Shown here: positions 45,844 through 58,605 of the stretch, one piece after another
Position numbering within the stretch: the first letter of the stretch is position 1
How the letters are laid out: each line of letters begins with the position of its first letter
NCBI GenBank assembly: GCA_001661515.1
Contig: LUVW01000007.1
Location: 702,256-766,255, forward strand
Direction of reading: 5' to 3'
DNA length: 64,000 bases
Origin: Capniomyces stellatus
Lineage: Eukaryota; Kickxellomycota; Harpellomycetes; Harpellales; Legeriomycetaceae
Notes under the pieces: generated by a model
The model's input: the letters and a program-made list of their open reading frames with translations, nothing else
What the model was told of the DNA's origin: nothing
The model's database searches: none
Position numbers and translations under genes: made by a program

Positions 45844-48263
45844 TTACTTTTGCTGCAATGTCTGTGCCTGCTGCGGTCTAGGTCCACGGTTCCTATAACG
45901 GCGTCTGCGCGAAGATGACTCGTCATTAGCTGTTGCGTCGCCTTGTCTCCTTTCACCACCACCACCACCACCGCCCTCGGTCTGCAGAGTTGAAGACTTT
46001 GATTTTCTCAAAGCATCACCACCAGACTTCTTTGGACCCTCTGGCCCCGTTGCGGTATTAAAACTCCCGCCTCCATCGGACCTGTTTGCGCCCGTTCTTT
46101 CTTTCCCTCTACGCACGCCTCTTGAACTGTTTGACTTGGGCTTGCTTCCTGAACCAGCACTTGGGTCCTGGCCTGCATCACCTCCAACGTGTCCTTTGGC
46201 TGCCGAGGAGTTTGGTACAGCAGCTATACTCACATTTGACCCCGGCACTGGAGCCCACTTGGGATCGCTCTTGGTAGCAGCCTTTTTTCTTGGCCTGTCC
46301 CTGCCTCTCTTCTCCGAGTCTTTTGCAGGCTTGGTGTACTGCTTTGACTGCCGCAAGAACTCTAATAATGGCGTTGTTAGCTGCTCATTTGGGTCCTTGC
46401 TTGCGGGCGAATAATCTGCACTAATCACCGATTTTAAGGCCGTTCCTCCTCCTGTACTTATTCCTGACGCATCTCCAGGTTCTGCCCCTCCATTTGTGGG
46501 TGCTGCCGATGTGTTGGGTGCTGCTGTTGGATTGTTAAGGCTTTCTACAAACGCCAAGAATCCTGGATCGCTATCTATTGTGTTCGTCAAGCTATCCTTG
46601 TACTTCCGCGCTGTGTATGGGTCTTGCTGGTACGGCGCATACTCCACCATTGCAGTGTACTCTGTCCCTGTTTTCGAAACAAATCTGTGCCCGTGATAGC
46701 TCCTTTTAAAGTGCTCCAGCTCATCAGCTGTCTTGAACTTGATATATGCTCGCGACGGCACAGGCAATTTGGCACTGCTATTGATTTTAGTATATTAAAT
46801 AACAGTCAATTCCTACCATCACTACATCTCCCAATTAACATCACTACTACATATTCTCTCCGTTAAACAACAATCTGCAAATTTTTGCTTTAAATAAACT
46901 TCAATCCCTTACCTTCTCTGCACTTTTCCTGCCACGTACTCGCGGTAATACGACATTGTGTCCAGCCTTCTAATGTTCTCACTGGTGTAATACGGCACTC
47001 TAACTATCTCTGTCTCGCCTAGTAAACTGCTTTTCTTTTCCTCTTCTTCCTTATTTGTCTCGTTTTCTTTAGCCCCGCTTTCACCAATATTACTATTGTG
47101 CTCTTCGGGTACTGCCTTGTCATTGGCTGTCTCTGTGTCTGCCACTTTCACCCCTGTGTCTTTACCACGCTTTAACGCTGATTGCCTCTTTGATATTTCA
47201 ACTGCCTGGCTTTCGTTTTCCTTTTTGTACCACATCAGCGACCTCTCAATCGACTGCCAGAATATGTGCTCTGGAAGATCAGGTGGCAACCGCCTTACCG
47301 CCACCTTCAGCTTGGGTCCTGTGAGCTCCGCCTTCTTCTTTGGCCTTCCACCCAGCCTCTCCTCCCTTGTTTTATCCATTCTTTTGGTTGATAATCCGCT
47401 TCCCTTTTGTGAACCTGAAAGTGATTTGCTAGCCAGCGCCCCGCTCTCCTTTGAAACCTCTTCGTTCCCTTCTTTCTCTCCTGTATCTTGATCATTTCTT
47501 CTACCCCTGTTCCTGGTCCTGGTCCTGACCCTGTTCCTGTTCCTGGTTCTGTCTTTTTCCTTGTCCCCATCCTTGTCTTTATTCCTGTCCCCATCCCTGT
47601 CCCCATCTCTGTCTCTATTCCTGTCCCTATTCCTGTTTCTTTGCCGCGGTCGTTTAGTGTCTTCCTTTTCTTTGTTTCCAGTCTCGCCCGCCTCAATAGA
47701 TTGTGTACCGCCACCCTTTTCGTTTCTGCTTGGCCTACCTTGTAAAATTTTCTTTTCGCCTAGACCTTGTTTTGTTGTGTGATCTACCTCTACATTGTTT
47801 GTCCACCAAGTAAAAAAATAAAATCAATCAGTCCAAGTCTTTCAATAAAAATTCATAATCGTATCAAGCCAAACTGTTGTAAAAGCATGTGCAATTCCGA
47901 AAGCTAAAACAAATCCAACAGAAAATACACTTGAAAAATTCGTTTTTGTGCGCATAAAGCTACTTTTCGTAAAGTAAACTGCCCAGTCCGCACCTTTTTT
48001 TTCTCCTGGCTTTATATGATCCGATGCATTTACTTGACCACTACTACCTTCGCCTATTTTTTATTTAATTATAAAACAGCGTCATCTACTAGTCAATCCC
48101 TGCTTTACCTCCGCAATACACTTCATATTTCATCCATGATCCTATATTATAAGCCCACTTTTAAAGTGTTGTATGTACCTGGTGTTGCCACATTACCCCC
48201 CTTTCGCCGACCGTAATTCCGGCTCCTCTGTTTGCCCTCTTTTACAGGCTGATTCTTTTCCAT
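45844..48263 (-). CDS. UPF3: Nonsense-mediated decay factor Upf3
   Basis: Three minus-strand exons are proposed: 48263-48179 (or ending 48197; both donors keep frame), 47789-46913 and 46777-45844, giving about 631 residues. Upf3 links exon-junction complexes or terminating ribosomes to Upf2/Upf1 and shuttles between nucleus and cytoplasm. The Smg4/UPF3 domain starts KLKVAVRRLPPDLPEHIFW, is interrupted by an acidic insert of about 80 residues and resumes VPYYTSENIRRLDTM, then PVPSRAYIKFKTADELEHF, ending near EYAPYQ. Before it lies an Arg/Asp/Asn/Thr-rich region of about 60 residues (47500-47640). The C-terminal 220 residues are Ser/Gly/Lys-rich and end QQAQTLQQK. The first exon (MEKNQPVKEGKQRSRNYGRR) is less certain than the other two. 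Confidence 0.88.
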
Positions 48264-48994
48264 TTCGCTTCCAAAACTTGTAGAGTATTGTTTTTTTTCT
48301 TTTTGATTTCTGTATAACACCGAGTTTCTTGTCCAATACTAACAACCGGTTGAGTTTACTTGATTCTACCCTCTTTTTAACCTACGCACCTTATTTCAAG
48401 CTTTTCGCTAAACAAACCAGTTGCCAATTTTAAACAAACAGTCGAGACTGTTACTGTAATGTCTTTTAAAGCCACAAATCTGTTTCCTTTTTTTTCTTCT
48501 TTTTTTTACCTACTTTGTATTTCTCAATTGGGTTTCCGGATTTTTGACTCCTTAAATCAAAAACATCCTAGTGGAATCACCCAATTTATCTATTTAACAT
48601 TTGTTTATTTTCTCGATAAATCTCCCCGATTTAAACCAATGAATTGTCAGTATTATACTTAAAGTAAACGCCAAAATACAATTAAGAAATAAAAAGTACA
48701 ATGCTTGTTATATAACAATGTCAACTGAATTCTCCTTTTTAGCGTTGAACTTTCTTCACATTGGTTTTTTTTAGCTGAAGCTTTGATCTTTTGCATCTCA
48801 ACATTTCTCTTATCCACTTGTGATCAGCCCAATTAAGCTAAAAGCCCCTATTATACACCTTTACATACTTATGGCGGAATGGCCAAAAATAAAAATACCA
48901 CAAACAACACGACTTTCTTTTAAAAACAAAATAGAAAATAAAAAAAAGTGAATAAAACAAAATTCACAACAAAAGACTATTGTGATTCGACAAA
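48264..48994. promoter_or_regulatory. Divergent promoter region, UPF3 / CSA
   Basis: 731 bases between two divergent start codons. T-rich then A-rich toward the CSA start. No defined motif is recognised. Confidence 0.45.
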
Positions 48995-51882
48995 ATGCAC
49001 AAAGTACTAAGGCAGCAAGAAACGGGAGAAATCAATCCCAGTACAGCAATGGAACTGGTCTCTGATATCAGGCTTCAAAACTTTACATTGTCGGAAGCCC
49101 ACCAAACCGAAATCAAACATGTTGGTCAGATAAACTGGCTATCGATTGACAAAACTCAACAAACAAAGTAAATCTTGTGTCTATTTTTTGAAGGGTGAAC
49201 CCCTCTTTGTTCTACTCTACACCATGGCGTTCAGCTGTTAAAAGGGTGCTTTGATAATTTGACAAATCCACATGCGTACACCTACCTGATCTCTAATTTT
49301 TTTAATTTTGATACGGTTGCCCTTGTTGGATAAATTTTTTACTACTTAGAATGTTGTCTTGTGGGGAAGATGGTAGCATTTTTATGTACGATATATCACA
49401 AACCCGTGAAACGGATGCAGAAATCAACACTATTAAGAGCATTTTAGGGAAAAAAAAGTAATTGCATTAATGACATTTTCTTATATTGGCTTCAATTGAA
49501 TGATTTTCTTTTTTCGAGTTTCCTTGTTGTATCCTACTGCTGCCTTATCTGTACTATTCTTCTTGATCTGCTCTACAACCCAACGGCACGACAAGTTACT
49601 GCAGCCGCGTTTAACAGCATTAATACGTACAACATATGTGCAAAAGAGCCGATATTAACTACAGTTTCAACTGTCAACCTGAATATATTTAGCGCTCACA
49701 ACTCCTCAGTGACAGGAGTTGAATGGTATCCGATTGATGATGGGATGTTTACTAGCTGTGGGATGGATGGCTTTCTTAAAATATGGGATACATTGACTTT
49801 GAAGGTTCATTTTTTAACTTAAATCTGTCTGATAATATGACTGCACTGTACGGGTACAACCAAACCAAACTTATCACAGCCTGCGATTTGCTGCTTCTGC
49901 TATAGTGCGTCCATGAGTTTGAAATAGGATTTCAAGTTACAAACCATAGTATGGCACCTTTTGGGGGAAATTCTCTTATATCAGGTACTAATTGTCGATG
50001 AAGCTTGGTCTTTTACTTTTACATAAGCCAATTGATAGTTGGAATGCTTAAGCCGATTTGATTACTTGATATACATCTGTTCTTTTCTTCTCTTTGTGTT
50101 TACTGTTTAATTCCAGTGCCTTTGTTAGTGCTCGTCAATTTTAAGCTAAAAATAGACTAAATGTATTAAGAGAGTGCTGTTAATTTTAATTTACTTTGTG
50201 TGTGCTATAGCCGTTGGTAGCGATACAATAAAGCTATGTGATTTAAGATCTGGGACAAACCTCCATAGCATTAACTGTTAGTTGGCAATTAAACTAATTA
50301 TTGTTTGCGTATCAAGCACTTGAATGAACACAATTTTGTTTTAGAACGACAACAAGATATTAAACTGAAATATACGAATGATTTGTGTTGCTAAAGGTGG
50401 TCAGGGTCAAACACAAGTTGCGAACTGGGCTCCTAAAAACGACAATATTCTGGTATCAGGAGGGTAGGAATTAACCAAGAAAATACCGTGATTAAAAATA
50501 AAAATAATAGTAAAAAAAGTAAAAATAAAATAATAAAGGTGAATTGGCATAGAATTGTGGGTTTTTTGGTGACACTGTTGTTGGTATTTAGGATTGATGG
50601 GACTATCAAATACTGGGACATCAGAAAATCGAACGCATTCTTGATGAATCTGGACCGGAAAAATACTGTTGATGAACGTAATTGCATCATGATTACTTTA
50701 AAAAGGCGCCAATTTGTGTGTGGATAAAAATAAAATGATTTGTATCCGAGTATGTGGGTTTAGTACTGAGAATAGTGATTACCTTTAAATGAATATATCT
50801 GACTAGTAGCCAGGGCTGGGATGGAGGGTATTCCAGCTCACAGTGCAAGAGTCAACGGGCTGGTGTTTTCGCAAGAAGGTGACTTGTTGGTTAGTTCGGA
50901 TAAGGACTTGATGATTTGTGTATGGGATGCCAAAACCGGAAGATTGGTACAGGTAACAAGTGAGCGTATGACTGGTGTTGGGATGGGGAAGGGGTGTAGA
51001 AGATACTGATTATTTGTTTGAACTACATTTACACTTTCTTGCTCTGCTTCTTTTCTTTCAATGTTACTTTAATTGCTATTGCTGTTGTTGTTGCTGTTAC
51101 TTTGGTTATAGTCAAGCGAGATGATCAAGTCGGTGGCCAAAAATACGAGCAGGGCAAATACAAGAATTAGAAAGACTCAGGCACGGTCAACTGTGACACC
51201 GAGCTTGGCATCAAATGCAAATACCAAAGTTGGTACAAGGTCTGGTGTTGGTATGAGGAGGAATGCGTTTGGAAATAGTAGCACCGCAGTTGATAGCGGT
51301 GTTAGCTTGGATATTGGAAATAATAGGAGGTATAAAGTGAATCAAATGAGCATAACGAGTCAAAGCATAGACAAAACAAAGTCAAGGCCGCTACTGTTCT
51401 GCCCAAATAACAATAGCAACCAGATATTTATACAGTCAATAAACGCAAAAGAAGACGGTGACAAATCAAGTAATGCTAAGCCAGAAAACAAGGAAATGGA
51501 AATCATGGATGTAAATGCAAATAAAAATGCAAGAACAAAAGGGCACAAGGGATCTGGGTATAGCTTTGGTACAAGAAACAAGTTTGAAGTATTGGAGTAT
51601 GGAGATGAGGCTGGGGTTGGGGGTGTCAGCTGTCTGGCGTGGAACGGAGTCAACGACATGCTGTTTAGTGGAGATAGTAGCAGCAATCTGTTGGTCTGGA
51701 CACCAGCTACCAAAGAGCGACTGAGCAACAAGCAACAACAAGTAGGTAGAATAAGATATATAAATTTATCAATGTGCATAAATATACTTGGTATCGCTAG
51801 TCAGTTGATGCCTATTTGATAAGCTTGTTAATTTGCGTTTTGTAAATATCGGTAGCTTCGCAAAGATGAGTGGTCAGACTAA
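48995..51882 (+). CDS. ERCC8: CSA/ERCC8 (Rad28-like) WD40 protein of transcription-coupled repair
   Basis: Ten exons keep frame: 48995-49167, 49350-49457, 49618-49804, 49906-49984, 50211-50276, 50397-50463, 50592-50677, 50810-50952, 51112-51741 and 51856-51882, giving 521 residues (human CSA 396). CSA is the substrate receptor of a CUL4-DDB1 ubiquitin ligase acting on stalled RNA polymerase II. Matches run along its whole length: VGQINWLSID, MLSCGEDGSIFMYD, VTGVEWYPIDDGMFTSCGMD and GFLKIWDTLTL, NHSMAP, VGSDTIKLCDLRSGT, IDGTIKYWDIRKSNAF, AHSARVNGLVFS, a last blade LFSGDSSSNLLVWTPA, and a DEWSD tail like the human C-terminus. Exon 9 carries about 140 extra, low-complexity residues between blades. 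Splice sites in exons 3 and 4 are the weakest part. Confidence 0.87.
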
Positions 51883-52254
51883 AACAGCGAGTAAGAGCGA
51901 CTATTTTTTTGGAGGGGGTTGAGGAGTCGGTGTGTTGGATGTCAATACTAGTTTATATATAAAAAAAAAACATAAGCGTAAACGTAAAATAGTGTGTTGA
52001 TGACCAAGTGTGCAGATAGAAGATTGAATAAAAAGTGGTCTTGGCCATTTTTCTGAAGCTGCCAGACTCTTCTAGCCTTTTCAGTTGACAATGATATCGC
52101 ATTTAGAATGAAAAATAAAAGTGAAAGTTGATTTTTTTTTTTTAATAAAAGAATATAATGATGTAGTAATAATAGTAAAAAAAAAGAAATTAGAAAAACG
52201 AGTAAAAATAAAGGCAATGAAGTAAATATATAATAAAACAGAGGCATGAATAAA
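51883..52254. other. Convergent 3' spacer CSA / COG4
   Basis: 372 AT-rich bases; nothing else seen. Confidence 0.8.
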
Positions 52255-55200
52255 CTAAAAGTCGATTCTGCTAGAAACTAGCTTTGATATTTCAGCAGCA
52301 GTAAGAATGGGCAGGTCAGATAAGCCAAGAGATAAGTTGATCGAATCTACACCAGCAGAACCTGGTGCACCAGATCCATCTGGGCCGCTAAACTGACCCT
52401 GACCAGCACCAGTACTTTGACTCTTGCTGATTGAGCCTGTTCTATTATGGCTGGATAAAGATAAAGGACCTCTTGACGAGTCCAACGCCAAAGAGTTTGA
52501 GTTTGGATTTGAGTTTGAGATTGAGTTTGAATCTGCAGTGGTGTTTAAACCTAGATATCCGCTCTGGCCTGTTAACGAGTCAGCAGCAGACTTGGGATTA
52601 TGCGAGGCCAACACCATAGCCATTTGGATCAACTTTGCAAACTTTGGTCGCAAATTAACAACATCAATGTCATCATCTGTGCCCAAATGAGCGTCGGAGT
52701 CGTTTAAAGCGGAAAAGGACATTGTACCGGCTCTAGACGAAATCAGCGACTCCATATGCGATTGAACAGACTTGACATCTCTCTCAAACGCTATGCCTCC
52801 AAGCATGTTGAACTTTGACTGGGTGATTGCCCGTTGCCAGTCAAAAACCAAAACATCAACCGCCATTGACACCAACGAATTCGCGTTTGTGTCAGTTAGC
52901 CGTGCCTTGAAGGGCAGCAGCAATACGTCCATTTTCATAAACAACCGCTGCAAAAACAAATTGTCAGCCATCACATCGCCAAACTCCTCATCGCTAAGCA
53001 CGTACTTTATATCTGCATACGACTCTTTTAGGGCTTGCCTAATCCTCAGCTTCAGCCCATTTGTTACCAGCTGGTTCAGCCCTCTGGACAAAACACTCGA
53101 CATCTTCTGCGACAGGTTTTTTAGCTTGTTCAGCGATGGCTCGGCAACAACCGTGTTTTCATACCCGCTGCTGTAAGCTTCGTTGCTAGACTCGTCATCA
53201 CCTCTATTTCCGCCTTGGCCTGATGCTGATGCTGAATCAGTCCCTGAGCCCAACTCTGAGTCTGAGCCGCGCTCTAAGCCTGAATCGCCGTTCTGAGCTG
53301 CGTTGCTATCACCAGCAGAGTCCAACCCACTTTTGACTCTTCTGTCTTTTTTGAACCTGTTTTTCTCTAACGAGCCTCTCGCTTTAGATCCACCAGCTGC
53401 GCCTACATCACCTGCCTCCCACTCTGCCCGCACATAGCTTGTCAGGCTGTCGCTTAGCGCAGCTAGGTACGAGATCGAGACATCTATATTGTTCAGGCCA
53501 ACACAAATGCGTCTTTGCAAGTTTGAAACTGAGCTTATCACAGGCGAGTTTAGCCCCAGCGCCATGCCCAGCGAAGACGCAGTAATAGAGGTTTTCCAGC
53601 TCTGCCTCCAGTCCGCCCCCCCAAGTCCCAGCGACGCCAGCCCAGTTGAGCTTGCAACCTTCTGCATCTTTGACCCATACGCATACCCATCTCTACCGTT
53701 TGCCATGGTATACTCGGTGCTCACGCTGCTTCTGGGCGTTGACGGCTTGCTTGACTCGCCTCCCAACAAACCCATCTGGCCCTGGCTCTGCTGAGCACTT
53801 GCGTCTGAGTGGTACTCCCACGCTACCAAAACCTGCCTTTCTAGAAACACAGTAAAAATAGAACCCACCATCTCTGCTGCTACTTGAGCCAGTTCTGACA
53901 ATACAGCACCTCTCTGGATCACCACCGCTCTCCGCAGCGCTGTCTGCAACACATAAAACACATCTCCCGCACACGACGACGTCAGCTGCATGTGTGCATC
54001 GGTGCCTAGCCGCAAAGCTGCACCCTGCCTTCCGCCGCTGGCTTTGCTCCGGATTGGTCCCTGATCAACCGATATTGCACCTGACCAGCCTTCCAGCGAA
54101 TCAACGTCGTCCAGCTGCAAAGCCTTGTACGTTGCCTGCTTCATCGAAAACTTTTCTATCTTGGAGTACGTCTTCACTATCCACTCAATCATCATCTCCA
54201 GCTGTGTGTTTACCAGCAACCCGGTCTTTTTGTTTACCCTCAACTCGCTGCTACTGCTGTTTCCAGCCCTCTCTTCGTCAACCAACAGTAAACACTGCTT
54301 TGGCTTGTTCCACGCCAGCTCTTCGTAGCTGAGAAATATCTTATTCCTCTCCCTCTCTCTCTCCAACTTTTCCCGCTCCCCATCACCCCCACTCCCCACC
54401 CTTTTTAGTGAGTCCGCGCAACCCTCCCCCAGTCGCTGTAAATACCTCATAAACCCAACCCCTCTGCTCGCCATTGCCGCCAACTCTCCTACTGCCTTGG
54501 CCACCGCCTTCACATCCACAGTCTCGCCCTCTAGCTCATCCGCCCCGCCCTCTGCCCTCGATGTTCTGCCCCTATCCATCCCTGACTGTGGTGTTCGAAC
54601 CCCTGACCATTTAAGGCCTGGGTTGCTACTCGCTTTTGACAAACCTGAAGTTGACTCACCTAATGGCCTCATAGCTATCGACTTTAACGCCATCGATACA
54701 TGATCTTGTGACTGCTCTACCTGTGAAACCAACCGACTTATCTGCCTCTCATCCTCAAACGACTCCAGCAACAGCACCAGCCTCCGATCTATCTCTATCT
54801 GCAGATGCTCAATCACTCGCGCCATTCTCCCTGCCCCATAATACCTTTCAACAACCCCCGTATGGTTGTCTATCAGAAACGCTATTGACTCAAACATATT
54901 TCCAAGCCGAAGCGCATACACCCCTTCCTTATCCAGCTGGATTTTTGTTAGCTTGTAGCTTTCCTTTAGCTTTTGGCACAACAGCCTCGAATATTTATCT
55001 AGTCCGAGCTTCTCCTCGTTTAGCAACGGGAATAGCTTGAAGCATTTGCTAATCAGCAGCGTGTTGTTCTCTCTCTCCGCTTTATCAAATTCCACAACTA
55101 CGTGCTCAACCAACTCTGTTCTAAACTTTTCAACCACCTTCTCTACATCCATGCCTCCCCGCGCCCTACTCACCATCTCTAGAATCATCTCTTTAACTGT

Positions 55201-56341
55201 CTTCTCTCCCTTATACTCTCCCAGCTCGCCCATCCTTCCTGCTTTGCCATTACGATCTCCATGCTCCTTGCTTTTTAGTTGCTCTATTATCTCTATGCTT
55301 TTGTGCACCAACTCTCCAGCAACCTCAAGGTCCCGATCCCCAATTGCCTTATCTAGCCCTTCTATATTACTCTAATTTTCATTAACCATATTTTTAGATT
55401 CTCCATCTCGCTTCACCTCCTCTTTTTTTTATTCTGCAAAAATACCATCCATTTAACTACATATATCCGCTGTTTGGTCTTATTCACTTAAAAAAATCAT
55501 ATTGTTACCAGTAAATTCTGTGTCTTCTCCAAATCCTCCATAGCCGTAGCTATTTGAATCTAAAACAAATTGCCATATCCTATCTTTTAATTCCCTCTTT
55601 ACACATACATGCATGTATGCAATCAACATATACATATGTATAGTTGTAATATGATACCTTTTCTTTATCCAGTTGCTCAATTTCTTCATGTAAGGCTTCT
55701 ATTCGACTGTATGAATATTCGATTCCATCCGCTATTGGATCAACTGCTTCTTGTACCCCCTCTACTATCGGTCTACATTAGTCGTTACAAATTCAACATA
55801 TTTGTTCTAGTATATCATTCAACAGAACTAGTAATCCAAAATTATAATCTAAGTACACACTTTTCTTCATTCAACACACACACATATATATATACACCTA
55901 TTCTACTCTGATACAATATCGCAACGACATTTCCTAAACTCAATTACTTTTTTTCATTCAAACCCAAAATATGCCTTACACTATTATCGCCAGCTTTTCA
56001 AACTCCTTGTTGATGATGCCCTTTGATTCTACCATTTCGCTCAGCTGTCTCTCTACCTTTGACTCCTCCTCTGTCAACCAAGCCAAAGTGCCCTCTATCT
56101 TTTTTATATCTCTTAATTCTAGAAAATGTGCCAAGTCATCTTGGTACTCTTCGTCTTCTTCATCCTCCCCATTTTCGCTTTCTGGGCCGCTATCCCTTCT
56201 AACTCTGCTTTTGCCAATAGATGTTTTCGTTTCTCCCTTTATTAATTTCATTGATTTGGCTTTGCCTTTTCTTGGAGAATTGTGTAAAGCTCTTGGTCCC
56301 GAATATCCTCCACCCCCGCCAGTTCCATTTATCAATTCCAT
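52255..56341 (-). CDS. COG4: Conserved oligomeric Golgi complex subunit 4
   Basis: Four minus-strand exons keep frame: 56341-55980, 55772-55658, 55559-55509 and 55371-52255, giving 1214 residues, well above the 785 of human COG4. Cog4 is in lobe A of the COG tether, which captures retrograde vesicles at the Golgi and binds the SNARE regulator Sly1. The N-terminal coiled coil (LAWLTEEESKVERQLSEM), KCFKLFPLLNEEKLGLDKYS, VERYYGAGRMARVIEHLQIE, QLTSSCAGDVFYVLQTALRR, KSTFNRLGG-like SKFNMLGGIAFERDVKS and the terminal LTAAEISKLVSSRIDF all align with the family in order. The additional length is Ser/Gly/Asp-rich inserts, notably about 53180-53400, 53560-53800 and 52380-52570. Some of the N-terminal exons are very short (51 bases for exon 3). 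Confidence 0.92.
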
Positions 56342-57565
56342 TTTTTAATTTCGCCTCGCTCTAATACTAAAACCAAGCCTTAAACCATCTATTTACTTAC
56401 AAGCCTGCTTCCACAGTTTTCAAACGCTCTACTTGTACTACCCTTATCTTTTCCTTCTACTCTTTTTCCAAAATCCGTCTGCTTTCTTGGACAATTTAAG
56501 GAATATGTGAATATAAAATACTTGGAATAATTCTACATTGATAGTCACACTTCAAGCATTATTTACTCTGTGCCCTCCCCATTAGCATCAAATACACGAA
56601 ACTCTCTACTATTTGATTAAAAGCTGCTCTTTGAAATTGATTGTCGAGATACAAAGTGCGCTTTTACAGCACAATTTCTATTGGCTAAACATGTTGTCTG
56701 GCATTGTAACTCAAGTTGATCGATTATTCACTTTATTTAGACGGCCTCTAAACCAAACTTATCATTCCCTATAACTCTTAAATTTGGGCTGTATCGCTAA
56801 ACTTTCTGCAAAACTATACAATAAGTTTATCTACTCTGCTTACTCGACAGATTCTGCAAACTGTAGTTCACACACCGCAGTAACACTCAAAGTAAACAGG
56901 CATTTTAAAATCAAGCTTTGGCTGATTAAAACCCATCTTTATTATGCCTGTCTACAGCTTTTGTAAAGCATACAACAGCCAACCATCAAGCTAACCATGC
57001 AAGTTACACTTGCAAACCATGTAGTCTAAACCCGCTGATGCGTACCATCACCACTACACAGCCTAACAAACACACTATTCGACTAATCAAGACTTTTAGC
57101 ATCATTGATTTGGCATTTTGATTTGATGAAACAAATATTCATGGGACATCAGCTCTGATTCGACATGAAAACAATTCTCAATTCTCAAAATTAAACTCCG
57201 CGTAATTTGGATAGCCCAGCACCACCCCCCACCCCCTTCAACATGTAACACTGATATTCCTCTAGAATTGCTCTCCAAATTGCCACAAATGCTAATGTCA
57301 ACTTTACTAGTCAGCTTTATCACTTAATCCGTAACTCTAAAAGAATACATTATAATATCTGAATTTACATCACTTATTTATTTTTATTGAAACTGAATTT
57401 ACACTATTTAATTCAGCCACTCTGCCAAAGTATAGTTCGATTTCGGCAAAATCATATCTTTTTTTTTTTACTGTTGAAAAATCTGTTTTACTTTTCTTTC
57501 TTTCATTTCTTCCTTACAAAACTTGGATAATTGGAAATAATAAATAATAAAACAATTCAATTACA
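56342..57565. promoter_or_regulatory. Divergent promoter region, COG4 / short-chain dehydrogenase
   Basis: 1.2 kb between two divergent start codons; AT-rich, with no gene supported. Specific promoter elements are not identifiable by eye. Confidence 0.45.
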
Positions 57566-58339
57566 ATGTGCAATAGTTCAGTTATAATAGTCACCGGTGC
57601 ATCTAAAGGGATCGGCAGATCTGTTTGTGAAGAGCTGATCAAATTTGGTGCTATTGTGATCGGATTTGCTCGCTCAAAAGCTGATCTCGATGACCTGTCA
57701 AGCAAATGCAATTCGTTTTCAAAAGATCACAAATTTATTCCTTTTGTTGGCGACGTCACCAGCGAGCAGGACTGTGACCAGGTTATAGAACTAGCAAAGA
57801 GTAAATTCGGCAGAATCGATGGCATAGTCAACAACGCTGGTGTTTTGGCACCAATAGGAAAACTAGTTGATATCACCAAGGCGGACTTTGCCAACTGTTT
57901 TGACGTCAATGTATTCTCAATTCTTTATTTGACACAAAAGGCACTCCCTGAGCTACGAAAAACTAAGGGCCGTGTTATCAATGTAAGCTCTGGTGCCTCC
58001 ACCAACTTTATGCAAGCGTGGGGAGCCTACTGCTGCTCAAAGGCATCGCTGAACATGCTCACCAAGGGGTTCGCTGTTGAAGAGCCCGATGTTACTTTTG
58101 TATCACTTCGCCCTGGAGTTGTAGATACTGGAATGCAAGCCTCGATTCGCGAAAACGGCGGTTTGATGACTCCACAAGATCGCGAGAAATTTGTCAAGCT
58201 GAACGAAGAAAAGAAGCTTCTCAACCCCAACGTCCCTGGGTACATTATCTCCAAGCTATCTTTGTACGCCGAGCGCTCTCTAAGCGGCGAATATTTATCG
58301 TATGACTCTGAAATTCTTGCAAAGTATACGCCAAACTAA
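57566..58339 (+). CDS. Short-chain dehydrogenase/reductase (sepiapterin reductase / IRC24-like)
   Basis: Single exon, 257 residues, a classical SDR length. The Rossmann cofactor motif TGASKGIG is near residues 10-17, NNAG near 90-93, catalytic Ser in INVSSGAS near 140 and YCCSK near 154-158 giving the Tyr-x3-Lys pair. Arg at the end of strand two (FARSK) favours NADP(H). The overall pattern, including SLRPGVVDTGMQ, resembles fungal YIR035C/IRC24 proteins and sepiapterin/benzil reductases that reduce small carbonyl compounds in the cytosol. The substrate cannot be told from sequence. It lacks a transit peptide or peroxisomal tail (ends KYTPN). Confidence 0.9.
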   Translation: MCNSSVIIVTGASKGIGRSVCEELIKFGAIVIGFARSKADLDDLSSKCNSFSKDHKFIPFVGDVTSEQDCDQVIELAKSKFGRIDGIVNNAGVLAPIGKLVDITKADFANCFDVNVFSILYLTQKALPELRKTKGRVINVSSGASTNFMQAWGAYCCSKASLNMLTKGFAVEEPDVTFVSLRPGVVDTGMQASIRENGGLMTPQDREKFVKLNEEKKLLNPNVPGYIISKLSLYAERSLSGEYLSYDSEILAKYTPN

Positions 58340-58605
58340 AGACCAAAGCTAAACGCTAAAGCCTAGGAACTACTTATCTAATATAATTATTTATTTATTT
58401 AAAGTATTTAACTTTGCTAGTAATAAATCCTAAGGTTGAAATCGGCGGAAATAAAAGAAAGTGTGAAAGAGGAAGTAATATGGAAAGTAACTAAAGTGGT
58501 CCAATTGACTTTATTTATAAGTTTATTGAAATAACCAAACAGAGATGGGATTGGAATTAGAAATAGAATTAGAGTTGAAAAATGCAAAATATTAGGTGAA
58601 AGTAG

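Noticed and set aside
47307..47745. Alternate frames through the UPF3 Arg/Asp region on both strands
   Set aside because: The short-period repeat leaves several frames open, but only the one continuous with the Smg4/UPF3 domain is supported.
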